Part shown: positions 1-8,701 of the stretch, in pieces | Numbering within the stretch: the stretch's first letter is position 1 | Layout: every line of letters begins with the position of its first letter | Assembly: GCA_030656615.1 (NCBI GenBank) | Contig: JAUSOY010000051.1 | Span: 1-37,426, forward strand | Length of the DNA stretch: 37,426 nt | Direction of reading: 5' to 3' | Source of the DNA: Bacteroidales bacterium | Lineage (GTDB): Bacteria > Bacteroidota > Bacteroidia > Bacteroidales > TTA-H9 | The notes under the pieces: generated by a model | What the model saw: the letters and a program-made list of their open reading frames with translations, nothing else | Database searches by the model: none | Told to the model about the DNA's origin: nothing | Translations under genes and position numbers: made by a program

Positions 1-3
1 TGG

Positions 4-312
4 ATCTTCGCCCTATCAAATTACAAAGTGGCATCGGCATTGATTTCTGCCGGCTTATCGGCCAGCTTAGGCATCATCTGATCCAGCACAGGCTTATTTT
101 GTAACAGTAGAACGTTATCAAGATTCGTTGGCGGTATACGAAACACGTACGTATACCGATAGCTATCGGAACCTGCTACATCAGAACTCTTTTGCATTCA
201 TGTGAAAGGGTTCTTTTTTAAGTCAAAAGTATCAGAAAATTTTGTCGGATTCATATCCGTCAGGCGACGGACATGAGTTCAACTTCTCCCGATAGCTATC
301 GGGAGCCGCTAC
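4..312. repeat. Long direct repeat, copy 1
   Basis: This stretch is repeated with point changes at 1202-1511. It contains three inverted repeats. One is a palindrome reading CCGATAGCTATCGG near 146, seen again near 290. One is a 10-bp stem (183-192 with 205-214, one wobble) followed by six T, which looks like a plus-strand intrinsic terminator. One is a TCCGTC/GACGGA hairpin at 256-271. On the minus strand it holds a 58-codon open frame (197 down to 21), matched by a 61-codon frame in copy 2. I do not recognise that peptide. The copy may extend beyond the left edge of the window. Confidence 0.8.
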
Positions 313-464
313 ATCAGCACGGCGTGTCGCTTATTAAAAACCAGCAAAAGTCGTATGGCATACCAATCCATTAAGGACGACAGCTATATCATTGAATATT
401 TGCCGCAATTAGCAACAGAACAGAATTGAACTGTCTTTTACATCATGTTGATTGTCAGACTTAT
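313..464. other. Gene-free stretch, possible coding remnant
   Basis: There is no convincing gene here. On the plus strand about 24 codons (357-428) read open to a stop and look protein-like (containing SIKDDSYIIEYLPQLA), but there is no complete gene around them. It could be the remnant of a decayed gene associated with the repeat cassette. Confidence 0.3.
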
Positions 465-791
465 TTATAATAAAATAATTAAGAGTAATATAATAATAAT
501 TGCCGCTCCTACTGTAAGATGAACTCCGTCATTTAATTCATTAAGACGATGTTTGATGGTGCGTACTTCTTTTCGTAATACTCTCTTTTCTGAGAATTTC
601 ATGTTTGATTTATCAATCCCTTTAATTTCGTCTAACCTTAGCAATAAGGCTTTAGCTTCTGACGATTCCTTTGGTTTTGGAGCAAACACAGTGGTAGTAA
701 CAGATTCATCAGTAGTTGCAGCATTTGATTGTACTGGATAAAACGTTAGCAACATACAAGATACAATTAAGCATAGAGTGATCTTTTTCAT
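465..791 (-). CDS. Small secreted or membrane protein, hypothetical
   Basis: A 108-residue protein of unknown function. Residues 1-24 form a signal peptide or N-terminal membrane segment (MKKITLCLIVSCMLLTFYP, ending near SNAA). The middle (about 40-90) is charged and probably helical, rich in Lys, Arg and Glu. The last 17 residues are almost all Ile and Leu (AAIIIILLLIILL), a tail-type membrane segment. Small Bacteroidota proteins with this layout are common and usually unnamed. It is a single gene on the minus strand, lying between two copies of a 310 bp repeat. Its leader carries a 6-bp hairpin (835-849) about 44 bases before the start. The coding call rests on the signal peptide and C-terminal hydrophobic tail; the function is not known. 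Confidence 0.7.
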   Translation of the reverse strand: MKKITLCLIVSCMLLTFYPVQSNAATTDESVTTTVFAPKPKESSEAKALLLRLDEIKGIDKSNMKFSEKRVLRKEVRTIKHRLNELNDGVHLTVGAAIIIILLLIILL

Positions 792-1201
792 GATTTTAGT
801 TTTGAATATGAAATAATTTCAATTAATAAAAGTCAGCACTAAAAGTGCTAAAATCATTACACATTTATTAGTAAGAGTTACATGATTCACACATATTCGG
901 TTTTGGTCAAATAATTGTCAGAACAATAGTCTGACAGTGAACAGATTAGCCAATCTCTAGTTGTTTTCGTACAACCAACAGTTTTTAATAACTATTCTTT
1001 CGCCCATTCTTGGAAAGAATCTGAACACTTACACTCCTACTTTTATTTCTCTTTTTACGAATAAACATGCCCCAAAATAGCGCTGGTCACCCAAATTCGC
1101 AATTTTTAAATTGTAAATTGCTGATAATCATATATCCATTTTTTGAGCGTCCACCTCGCGCACAAAACAGGAAAAACGGAAAAATTTGTGAAGCCCTAAC
1201 G
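792..1201. other. Intergenic region, no gene seen
   Basis: AT-rich sequence upstream of the minus-strand gene starting at 791. An AGCACT/AGTGCT hairpin (835-849) lies in its likely leader. Open frames here (for example 1067-1249 on the plus strand) have no protein-like composition and run into the second repeat copy, so I do not call a gene. Confidence 0.5.
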
Positions 1202-1511
1202 TATCTTCGCCTACTCAAAATTCAGTGCTGCAGCGGCATTGATTTCTGATAGTTTATCAGCCAGCTGTGGCATCATCTGATCCAGCACAGGCTTATTTTG
1301 TAACAGTAGAAAGTCATCAAGATTCGTTGGCGGTATACGAAACACGTACGTATCCCGATAGCAGTCGGGACCTGCTACATCAGAACTCTTTTGCATTCAT
1401 GTGAAAGGGTTCTTTTTTAAGTCAAAAGTATCAGAAAATTTTGTCGGATTCATATCCGTCAGCTGACGGACACGAGTTCAATCGCTCCCGGTAGCTATCG
1501 GGACTCGCTAC
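1202..1511. repeat. Long direct repeat, copy 2
   Basis: Second copy of the cassette at 4-312, offset by about 1198 bases. It keeps the 10-bp terminator-like stem (1382-1391 with 1404-1413, then T6) and the TCCGTC-type hairpin; the palindromes have changed at single bases. The minus-strand open frame 1396-1211 encodes 61 residues, closely similar to the 58-residue frame of copy 1 (shared VFRIPPTNLD and LLLQNKPVLDQMMP). The right end reaches the stop codon of the response regulator gene at 1508-1510. Confidence 0.8.
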
Positions 1512-1915
1512 AAAAGAAAATCATCTTCGGCAGGTATTTCTTTATCCAGAACTCTCGCAATGGTTTCATATAAATCCTGAATACTGAATGGTTTATGCAT
1601 AATTGCGAAGGCTCCGATGTTACGTGCCATTTGCAGTAAGTCCTCTGCTAAAATGCGCCCGCCTGCCGACATGGCAATCGTTTTTATATGGGGATAATGC
1701 CTGCGTATAGTAAACAGGAGTTCAACACCATCACGTTCGGGCATAATGATATCTGTAATTACCAGATCGAATGGATGAAGGCTTAGCTCTTTTATTGCAA
1801 TTGCGCCATCCTCTGCTACTACAACGTTATAGCCTCTTTTGCTTAGTGCATTTAATAACACCTCGCGAATGGCTAAATCATCATCAACTACTAATATGTT
1901 TTTCGCCTGATGCAT
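1508..1915 (-). CDS. Receiver-only response regulator
   Basis: A 135-residue single-domain CheY-like receiver. Visible signature residues are the acidic pocket DDD (11-13), phospho-acceptor Asp55 in VITDIIMPE, Ser83 in AMSAGG, and Lys108 in MHKPF. No output domain follows, so it probably acts by protein contact or as a relay to another regulator. The partner kinase is not in this window. The stop codon falls inside the end of a 310 bp repeat, so the last residues may have been altered by that insertion, although the receiver fold is complete before it. A terminator at 1962-1998 separates it from yidC, so it is probably transcribed on its own. Confidence 0.88.
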   Translation of the reverse strand: MHQAKNILVVDDDLAIREVLLNALSKRGYNVVVAEDGAIAIKELSLHPFDLVITDIIMPERDGVELLFTIRRHYPHIKTIAMSAGGRILAEDLLQMARNIGAFAIMHKPFSIQDLYETIARVLDKEIPAEDDFLL

Positions 1916-1961
1916 ATATGTTTATCGTCCGGTATTTTCAAAAAGTACTTGCTTCTACGAT

Positions 1962-1998
1962 AAAAAAAAAAAAACGTTGCATAAATCATGCAACGTTT
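1962..1998 (-). terminator. Intrinsic terminator after yidC
   Basis: A perfect 11-bp stem (1972-1982 with 1988-1998, loop AAATC) is flanked on its left by a run of 13 A, which is a T-run in the yidC transcript. A shorter A/T run on the other side may allow weak bidirectional action. Confidence 0.9.
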
Positions 1999-2023
1999 AA
2001 AAAAAAGTATTTCTGGCCTGATA

Positions 2024-3958
2024 TTAACGGCTGTTTTTCTGTTTGGCCATTTCCTCAAGTTTCTTCTGGAATGACGATTTCTTGATGGTTTTCTTTTGGT
2101 TTTCAGCAATACGGGCCCTGAGTTTATCTTCGTTGATGGTGCGTTTTATCACGAGCATTTGTCCGAAGGTAATCATGTTGGCTAAAAAGTAATAATAACT
2201 GAGTCCGGATGAGAAATTATTGAAAATACCAAGGAACATGATTGGCATCAGGTACATCATCGTTTTCATGCCTGGAAGCTGTTGCGATGAACTCATCATG
2301 TCATTATTCATCTTTGTATACAGCAGTGTTGAAACGGTCATCAGTAAGGTAAATAAACTGACATGGTCGCCGTAAAAGGGAATGTTAAACGGAAGGCTCA
2401 TAATACTATCGTAGCTCGATAAATCATGCGCCCATAAAAATGCCTCCTGACGTAATTCTATGGAAGATGGAAAGAAGCGGAACATGGCAAGCAGAATCGG
2501 AAATTGCAACAGCATCGGAATACATCCCGCCATGGGATTGACCCCGGCTTTTTTGTATAATTCCATGGTGGCCTGCTGCTTTTTCATAGCATCTTCCTTC
2601 TTTGGGAATTTTTTTCCTAACTCATCAATATCAGGTTTTAATACCTTCATTTTTGCACTCGATTTATACGATATGTATGCAATAGGGAAGAGTACAATCT
2701 TTAGCATGATGGTCAGTATCAGGATAATGATACCGAAATTGATGTTGTAACTATTAAGCCAGTCAAACACAGGTATAACAGCATAAATATTGATGGCCCA
2801 CATCAGGATGAAACTCCATCCCAATGGAATCTGACGTTCGAGTTTTAAATCAAACTTTTTAAGCGTTTTATATTTATTTGGACCGAAATAAAGCTGCATT
2901 GGATATTCAAGTTGCTGCTTTTGTCCATATTCGAGTGGTATAACCGCTGATAAAGTACGTAGATAATGAGGATTGTCTAACTCGGATGCTTTTGTCTGAC
3001 TTTCGATTTCTGCACTGGGGAATGCTTCTTTTGCAATTAACGTAGAGACAAAAAACTTGGACTTAAAAGAAATCCATTTCAGATTGGTAGGCAGATTTTT
3101 TTTATCGTCTTTTCGTTCAGAGAGATAATCAACGTCTTCATTGCGCGAATCACGATAATATACTGTAGTTTCATTTATCTCATTATCAAGACTCTGTTCA
3201 TGCCGATTGAGTTCAGAGGTCCAGAGCAGATTGATAAAACTGGTATTCTGCTCGATGATTTGCCCCATTTTATTCAGACGGATATCAAAATCGAGCATGT
3301 ATTGATTTGGATACATGGTGTATACAAACTCTACATAACTTTGAAGTGAATCGGCATCATTTCTGTCGGCATATAAACGCATACCCACTTTGGCCGGTAT
3401 TTCACCATCGGGACGAAGAATGCCTTCTGCATCCACGACTCCTGTATAAACATGGGGTTTGAAATATAACTCGTTTGTGTTGATATTCCGTTTCCCGGCA
3501 AAAAACTGTAAGCCAAATTTTGATTTAATACTATCGAATAAAATAAGTGGTAAGGTATCCCAGGTTTGATACTTTATGAGTTTAACCTCATAAGGTCTGC
3601 CACCCTGATTAACCAGCGTAATATTTAGCAATTCGTTTCCAAATCGGGTGAATCCTTTTTTACCGGCAGCAGCAGTACCGAAAAAACCGAATTTTTCCTG
3701 CAGCAGCTTTGATGCCGAATCCTGACTGATAGTCTTGAGCGTAGCTTCTATAGTCTGGTCCTCATTGTTTTCGGCATTCAGTTTGGCAGCAGTTGTTATC
3801 AATGCAACCGAATCGCTGATTTTTTGATGAATTATTGCAACCGAATCTTGTGAATGCCTCCGTTTTTCAAGCTCTTCTTTCGAAGGTGATTGCCAGATGC
3901 TCCAGCCCACAAAAACGACAAAAATGAGTCCTAAACCAATAATGGTATTCCTGTCCAT
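2024..3958 (-). CDS. yidC: Membrane protein insertase YidC
   Basis: A 644-residue YidC/Oxa1 insertase that integrates proteins into the inner membrane, alone or with SecYEG. Residues 5-22 form the N-terminal membrane anchor (IIGLGLIFVVFVGWSIW). A large periplasmic beta domain occupies about 60-370. The conserved five-helix insertase core runs from about 385 to 610, including KMKVLKPDIDELGKKF and YKKAGVNPMAGCIPMLLQFP. The tail is lysine-rich, as in proteins that touch the ribosome. Length fits the Bacteroidota family. The start is ATG at 3958, where the anchor begins. It is followed by a strong terminator and has no co-directional neighbour close upstream, so it is likely monocistronic. Confidence 0.97.
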   Translation of the reverse strand: MDRNTIIGLGLIFVVFVGWSIWQSPSKEELEKRRHSQDSVAIIHQKISDSVALITTAAKLNAENNEDQTIEATLKTISQDSASKLLQEKFGFFGTAAAGKKGFTRFGNELLNITLVNQGGRPYEVKLIKYQTWDTLPLILFDSIKSKFGLQFFAGKRNINTNELYFKPHVYTGVVDAEGILRPDGEIPAKVGMRLYADRNDADSLQSYVEFVYTMYPNQYMLDFDIRLNKMGQIIEQNTSFINLLWTSELNRHEQSLDNEINETTVYYRDSRNEDVDYLSERKDDKKNLPTNLKWISFKSKFFVSTLIAKEAFPSAEIESQTKASELDNPHYLRTLSAVIPLEYGQKQQLEYPMQLYFGPNKYKTLKKFDLKLERQIPLGWSFILMWAINIYAVIPVFDWLNSYNINFGIIILILTIMLKIVLFPIAYISYKSSAKMKVLKPDIDELGKKFPKKEDAMKKQQATMELYKKAGVNPMAGCIPMLLQFPILLAMFRFFPSSIELRQEAFLWAHDLSSYDSIMSLPFNIPFYGDHVSLFTLLMTVSTLLYTKMNNDMMSSSQQLPGMKTMMYLMPIMFLGIFNNFSSGLSYYYFLANMITFGQMLVIKRTINEDKLRARIAENQKKTIKKSSFQKKLEEMAKQKNSR

Positions 3959-4638
3959 TGAAGGTAATTTGTTGATATTTAATGTTTAATAGCCGGTAAT
4001 TCCGGCGATGGCAAAGGTAGTAATTTTCGGCGAATTTTGGTTTTCGCTTATGACCTCATTTTTATATTGCCCACATTAGAGTTGTAAATTGCAGTTAGAT
4101 TAAGGATGAAAAGTCATGTTTATACTGTTTTGAGCGGATATTTCAAGTTATTTATTGTCAATCTATGTCAGGATGAAGCATTTACTCCCTTCCCCCAGAT
4201 GAGGGAAGAGTTGGGGATGGGGGCTTCTAGAGCCTTAGGTTCTACTTTCTTTTCCCTGCGGGCGAAAAGAAAGTACCAAAGAAACGCCCTTAATAATTCG
4301 CTCTGAGACTGTTTTGTAAATTACTACGGAATTTTGCCGTGTGCGCAACCCGAGCCGTTCAGGTGCTTGTTTCATGTTGTATTAAAAAATGCCACGCCCT
4401 TCACTCGCGGGTTGCTCTATATAAACGGACTTCCGACATTAGTGCGACGGCCTAATTCCTTGAATTTATGGCAACAGTCTCAAATGCTCCATGGAAACAC
4501 ATACCAAGCTTGTGCTTTCTGGCGTTTATTTTTAATACTTTATTTCAATTCCGCGAGATGAAAGGATTGGTAGTAATTTTTATAAAAAATCTCCCTTCCC
4601 CCATTTGGGGGAAGGGCCGGGGATGGGGGCTTACCCAT
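3959..4638. repeat. Gene-free region with dispersed inverted repeats
   Basis: I see no real gene in these 680 bases. Two related inverted repeats, about 40 bp each, lie at 4186-4228 and 4591-4632, built on CTCCCTTCCCCCA and GGGGATGGGGGC. Between them is a 10-bp inverted repeat (4244-4253 with 4265-4274, ACTTTCTTTT/AAAAGAAAGT). Elements of this kind are scattered between genes in Bacteroidota. The open frames 4106-4306, 4334-4561 and 4468-4656 cross these repeats and look non-coding. Confidence 0.65.
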
Positions 4639-6915
4639 TTATTTGCAAACACTTAACTTCTTTGAAACCAATGTCTGATTTGTTGTAGATAATGTCAAAA
4701 GATACACGCCCGGGGCAAATTTCTGCAAGTCTATGCTTTTGTTTCCGGTTTTTCCCGTCAGGCTGAGTTGGTATTTCTCTTGTCCTGCTATGTTGAAGAT
4801 TTTCAGTTGACCCACCTGGCATCCTTCAGGCAGTTGCCACTCAATATTTATGTTATCACTGGCCGGATTTGGAGATACCTCCAGCCTGGCCATGTCAGCA
4901 TTGAGAACCGGCAGGCCAATCGGATAACCATTTCCTAATTTCAGCAACCTCCCATAATCGCCGTAGGCAAATCCATTCTGATCATAAAATATTTTTAATC
5001 CATTAAAAGCAGGGTAGGGGCCGTATTGTACCCAATCGGTGCCGGCATTGTTGGTTTGAAAAATCCATGAAGTATCGTTATTAGCTGCATCATTCACCAA
5101 TACGTAACCTGTCTCATACGACGTAAATCCGAAATCTGCCACCGAAGTTCCCACGCCGGAAAATACCGGACTTACGATGTTTTGGCCATTCACCATTTGT
5201 AATGCATAAATAGTATGGGTCGATTCTTCCAAAACAAATCCAAGACTGTCGTTCAGCATACGGCCTTTTTTGATTTTCTGTAAGCCAAGGTCATTAAAAT
5301 TCCAGGTATTTCCTCCATCGATTGTTTTGTAATACCCTCCGGAAGTGGTACTTCCGCCAAAGAGGAAGCCTGTTTGCGGGTTTATAAACTGCATATTGTT
5401 TAAAGAATCATCCGGAAGATTGAGTTCACTCCATGAATTTCCCATGTTTTCTGAGACAAAGAGTTTTTTATGTACCTGATACGGTTGAAACGTATAATTC
5501 TCGCCAAAGAGATATGCACTGTTCCAGGCCATAAAGTTTAGATCAATGGGCTTTGCCAGACTGTTGTGAACGATTCTTTCCCAGGATACTCCACCATTTT
5601 GGGTTCTGAATATATCTGCAGTTCCTGCATTGCTGTATGAAATTCCTGTGGCAAGCCCTTCGGTTCCGCTGGCAAATGCAATCTTATTGAGGTTTAGCTC
5701 AACGTTTGATGTATTGGGTTCGATGTTTACCGTGTCGAAGCTGTTGCCCCCGTTGGTACTGTGCAGGACGAAAAGCTCGGTACAAAAATTAACCGTGTTG
5801 CCGGTAAAACTACCATCCGTTAAATGACCGCCAAATGCGCCATCGAAAAAATTAAAATTCAATGCATTCTCTGTTTTAATAGGTAGCTCAACACCGGTGG
5901 TATAAGCAACAACTCTCAGTTGGTTGCTGATACCCAGTGCCGTGATTGCAGGATTGTAAATCCACTCATATACGTTTGGAATATTGGCTTTTTCCCAGCT
6001 CTGCCCTCCGTTAAAACTTACAAAGATGGGGGGTATGTGATGCGATTCTTCACCAGCCACTATGCCGTAAGTGTATATTGTCTGCTGATCGTACGCCTTT
6101 ATCCCTTTGAGCGTGTTGCCAATGCCCAAATCGTTAATAGGAAAAGTGCTAAGCCAATTATTTCCGTGGTCGGTCGATTTGTATACAAGTGCTCGCGAAA
6201 TTGAATTTATATCATTGTCAGTGATTAAGAATCCTGAGGTATAATAATAACCCCCGCCAGCATATTCTGCACTTAAGAACCGTATGGAGCCGTTTTGATT
6301 GAAAACCAGTGAAAAAGTTACTCCACCGTTGCTTGTTTTGTAAATGGAAGCATCTTCAGAATTTCGGCGAATAAGAATTCCTTCGTTTTCGTTTTCAAAG
6401 GCAATATCAGAATAGTAGTCAAGATCAGGGAGCGAATCAAGGATGGTGTAGGCCCATGTGATTCCACCATCGGTGGTTCTTCCAACTTCAAAGGTATAAT
6501 TCCCGCTGTTTTTTTTAACCAATGAAAAGCCATTAGAGGCATTCACCATATCAATAGAAATGTATTTTCTGTTTTGTAACTGATGCAATGGCTGCCATGT
6601 GGTTCCATAATTATCGGTTTTCAAAAGTTTATCGTCAGACATAATAATGGCCGAAGAAGTGCTTGTGATGGCAGCTTTAAGAAAGGTATTGTTTGTTCCG
6701 CTTGTAACAGTTATCCAACTTTGTCCCCCGTCGGAAGTAAGGGCAACAGCGCCCATGGTACCCACCATCATGCCTTTATTGGCATTAAAAAACCCAATAT
6801 CATTTACTTTGTATCCAAATGGTTTTGGATTAAGCCATTCGGGCTGTTGTGCAAAACCAAAGCAGGCTGAGCAAATGGCCAGCACTGTTAAAAATATGCC
6901 TGGTAGTGTTTTCAT
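4639..6915 (-). CDS. T9SS-exported BNR/Ycf48-like repeat protein
   Basis: About 758 residues. The first codons upstream (to 6936) begin with TTG, whereas ATG at 6915 starts a clean signal peptide (MKTLPGIFLTVLAICSACFG, cut near AQQ). The body repeats the pattern T-x-DGG-x-x-W (for example TSDGGQSWITV, TTDGGITWAYT, TIDGGNTWNF), typical of BNR / Ycf48-like beta-propellers. The last 80 residues are a Por secretion-system C-terminal sorting domain (LEVSPNPASDNINIEW ... PGVYLLTLST), so it is probably exported by the type IX system and attached to the surface or released. The substrate is unknown. It is a single gene; its promoter is not clear, though CAAACATA at 6997-7004 is a weak -7 candidate on the minus strand. 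Confidence 0.88.
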   Translation of the reverse strand: MKTLPGIFLTVLAICSACFGFAQQPEWLNPKPFGYKVNDIGFFNANKGMMVGTMGAVALTSDGGQSWITVTSGTNNTFLKAAITSTSSAIIMSDDKLLKTDNYGTTWQPLHQLQNRKYISIDMVNASNGFSLVKKNSGNYTFEVGRTTDGGITWAYTILDSLPDLDYYSDIAFENENEGILIRRNSEDASIYKTSNGGVTFSLVFNQNGSIRFLSAEYAGGGYYYTSGFLITDNDINSISRALVYKSTDHGNNWLSTFPINDLGIGNTLKGIKAYDQQTIYTYGIVAGEESHHIPPIFVSFNGGQSWEKANIPNVYEWIYNPAITALGISNQLRVVAYTTGVELPIKTENALNFNFFDGAFGGHLTDGSFTGNTVNFCTELFVLHSTNGGNSFDTVNIEPNTSNVELNLNKIAFASGTEGLATGISYSNAGTADIFRTQNGGVSWERIVHNSLAKPIDLNFMAWNSAYLFGENYTFQPYQVHKKLFVSENMGNSWSELNLPDDSLNNMQFINPQTGFLFGGSTTSGGYYKTIDGGNTWNFNDLGLQKIKKGRMLNDSLGFVLEESTHTIYALQMVNGQNIVSPVFSGVGTSVADFGFTSYETGYVLVNDAANNDTSWIFQTNNAGTDWVQYGPYPAFNGLKIFYDQNGFAYGDYGRLLKLGNGYPIGLPVLNADMARLEVSPNPASDNINIEWQLPEGCQVGQLKIFNIAGQEKYQLSLTGKTGNKSIDLQKFAPGVYLLTLSTTNQTLVSKKLSVCK

Positions 6916-7086
6916 TTTTTTAATTTTCTTCAACAATTACTACTGTACCCAAAGACGCTAGTTGTATAGAATTACCCATGCAATATACAAACAAAACAAA
7001 CATATTGAACGATGGTGAAATTTTTTTGAATTTTTTTTGAATGAAAAAACCACCACTCATTTGCTGCGCTTCCGCTCACTAATCGG

Positions 7087-8701
7087 AGTGTCTTATATTC
7101 CAATTCTTCTTCAAACCACAACTCCGGTTTATGCCGTTAGGGCTTTCAATTTAGTGTCTTATATTCCAATTCTTCTTCAAACCACAACTATTCCTGTGTA
7201 AATAATACCGCTGCATTCAGTGTCTTATATTCCAATTCTTCTTCAAACCACAACTGCATTCATTCATTTGCTCAATTCAAAGAAAGTGTCTTATATTCCA
7301 ATTCTTCTTCAAACCACAACCATCCAAGTTCATGTTATAAATTTCCGTTAGTGTCTTATATTCCAATTCTTCTTCAAACCACAACCTTTCTAATCATATT
7401 CATAAATTTAAAAAAAGTGTCTTATATTCCAATTCTTCTTCAAACCACAACTCTTCAACAGCTTCCAATTTCTCAACCGCCAGTGTCTTATATTCCAATT
7501 CTTCTTCAAACCACAACTAGCACATGCTACAATGACAAACGCATGGAAGTGTCTTATATTCCAATTCTTCTTCAAACCACAACCTTACTTCACTTACTAA
7601 CGTCTAATCCAAAAGTGTCTTATATTCCAATTCTTCTTCAAACCACAACTCAAAATGTACCTGACGGATGATACTGGTGAGTGTCTTATATTCCAATTCT
7701 TCTTCAAACCACAACCATGTTACCGCTGGTAATTCTGTTTGTATCAGTGTCTTATATTCCAATTCTTCTTCAAACCACAACACATTTTGAGTATATGTTA
7801 ATGCCTGAAATAGTGTCTTATATTCCAATTCTTCTTCAAACCACAACTTTCTTTCTATCCATGTATTATGTAAATTAGTGTCTTATATTCCAATTCTTCT
7901 TCAAACCACAACTTACTATTTATACGACACTGTTCATAGCCGAGTGTCTTATATTCCAATTCTTCTTCAAACCACAACCGAAAACCGTGAATGTCTCTGG
8001 ACGAATTAAGTGTCTTATATTCCAATTCTTCTTCAAACCACAACACAAATGAAGGAAATTCTTTCATCATTTTAGTGTCTTATATTCCAATTCTTCTTCA
8101 AACCACAACGGCAGGCAGTTACACCCGGCGCATTAATCTAGTGTCTTATATTCCAATTCTTCTTCAAACCACAACGTTGACACGAAAGATGAATCTTTTT
8201 ACAAAAGTGTCTTATATTCCAATTCTTCTTCAAACCACAACAGAGTAAAGAGAAATATTTTGAAGTCGTTAAGTGTCTTATATTCCAATTCTTCTTCAAA
8301 CCACAACTGTATTTAATATAATATATATATCTAATATAGTGTCTTATATTCCAATTCTTCTTCAAACCACAACACAGCCAGGTATATTCGTAAAAGACTT
8401 TTAGTGTCTTATATTCCAATTCTTCTTCAAACCACAACCAACTTAAACTGTTTTAAGAAGCGTTGGCAGTGTCTTATATTCCAATTCTTCTTCAAACCAC
8501 AACTACCGAGGAAATTGAATTTAATGAAGAAGTAGTGTCTTATATTCCAATTCTTCTTCAAACCACAACCCTCGAAATGTTCGGTATTGTTAAGCCAAAA
8601 GTGTCTTATATTCCAATTCTTCTTCAAACCACAACTCGGTACTCATGCGGCTGAATTTTGGCGTAAGTGTCTTATATTCCAATTCTTCTTCAAACCACAA
8701 C
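7087..8701 (-). CRISPR. Type II-C CRISPR array, 25 repeats and 24 spacers
   Basis: Twenty-five 36-nt repeats, all identical by eye, start at 7087 and then every 65 or 66 bases (19 spacers of 30 nt, five of 29 nt); the last repeat is 8666-8701. In the crRNA direction (minus strand) the repeat begins GTTGTGGTTTGAAGAAG and ends ATAAGACACT, the usual form for type II-C arrays of Bacteroidota. The direction is set by the anti-repeat of the tracrRNA near 15577, which pairs with this strand. It is also the direction of the cas genes, so the leader is on the 8702 side. Several spacers read as open protein-like frames, as expected for phage-derived DNA. I saw no spacer matching elsewhere in the window. 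Confidence 0.99.

Noticed and set aside
4106-4656. Three plus-strand open frames in the gene-free region
   Set aside because: They cross inverted repeats and have no protein-like composition or start context.
7351-8654. Open frames on both strands with repeated SYIPILLQTTT or LWFEEELEYKTL peptides
   Set aside because: They are translations of the CRISPR repeat; the 36-base repeat has no stop in these frames, and spacers of 30 nt keep the frame.
7123-8665. Self-targeting spacers within the window
   Set aside because: By eye no spacer matches any other part of the window; a full genome search was not possible.
7087-8701. Promoter inside each CRISPR repeat, as in Neisseria II-C arrays
   Set aside because: The repeat has no TAnnTTTG or other recognisable -7 / -10 element; a leader promoter fits better.
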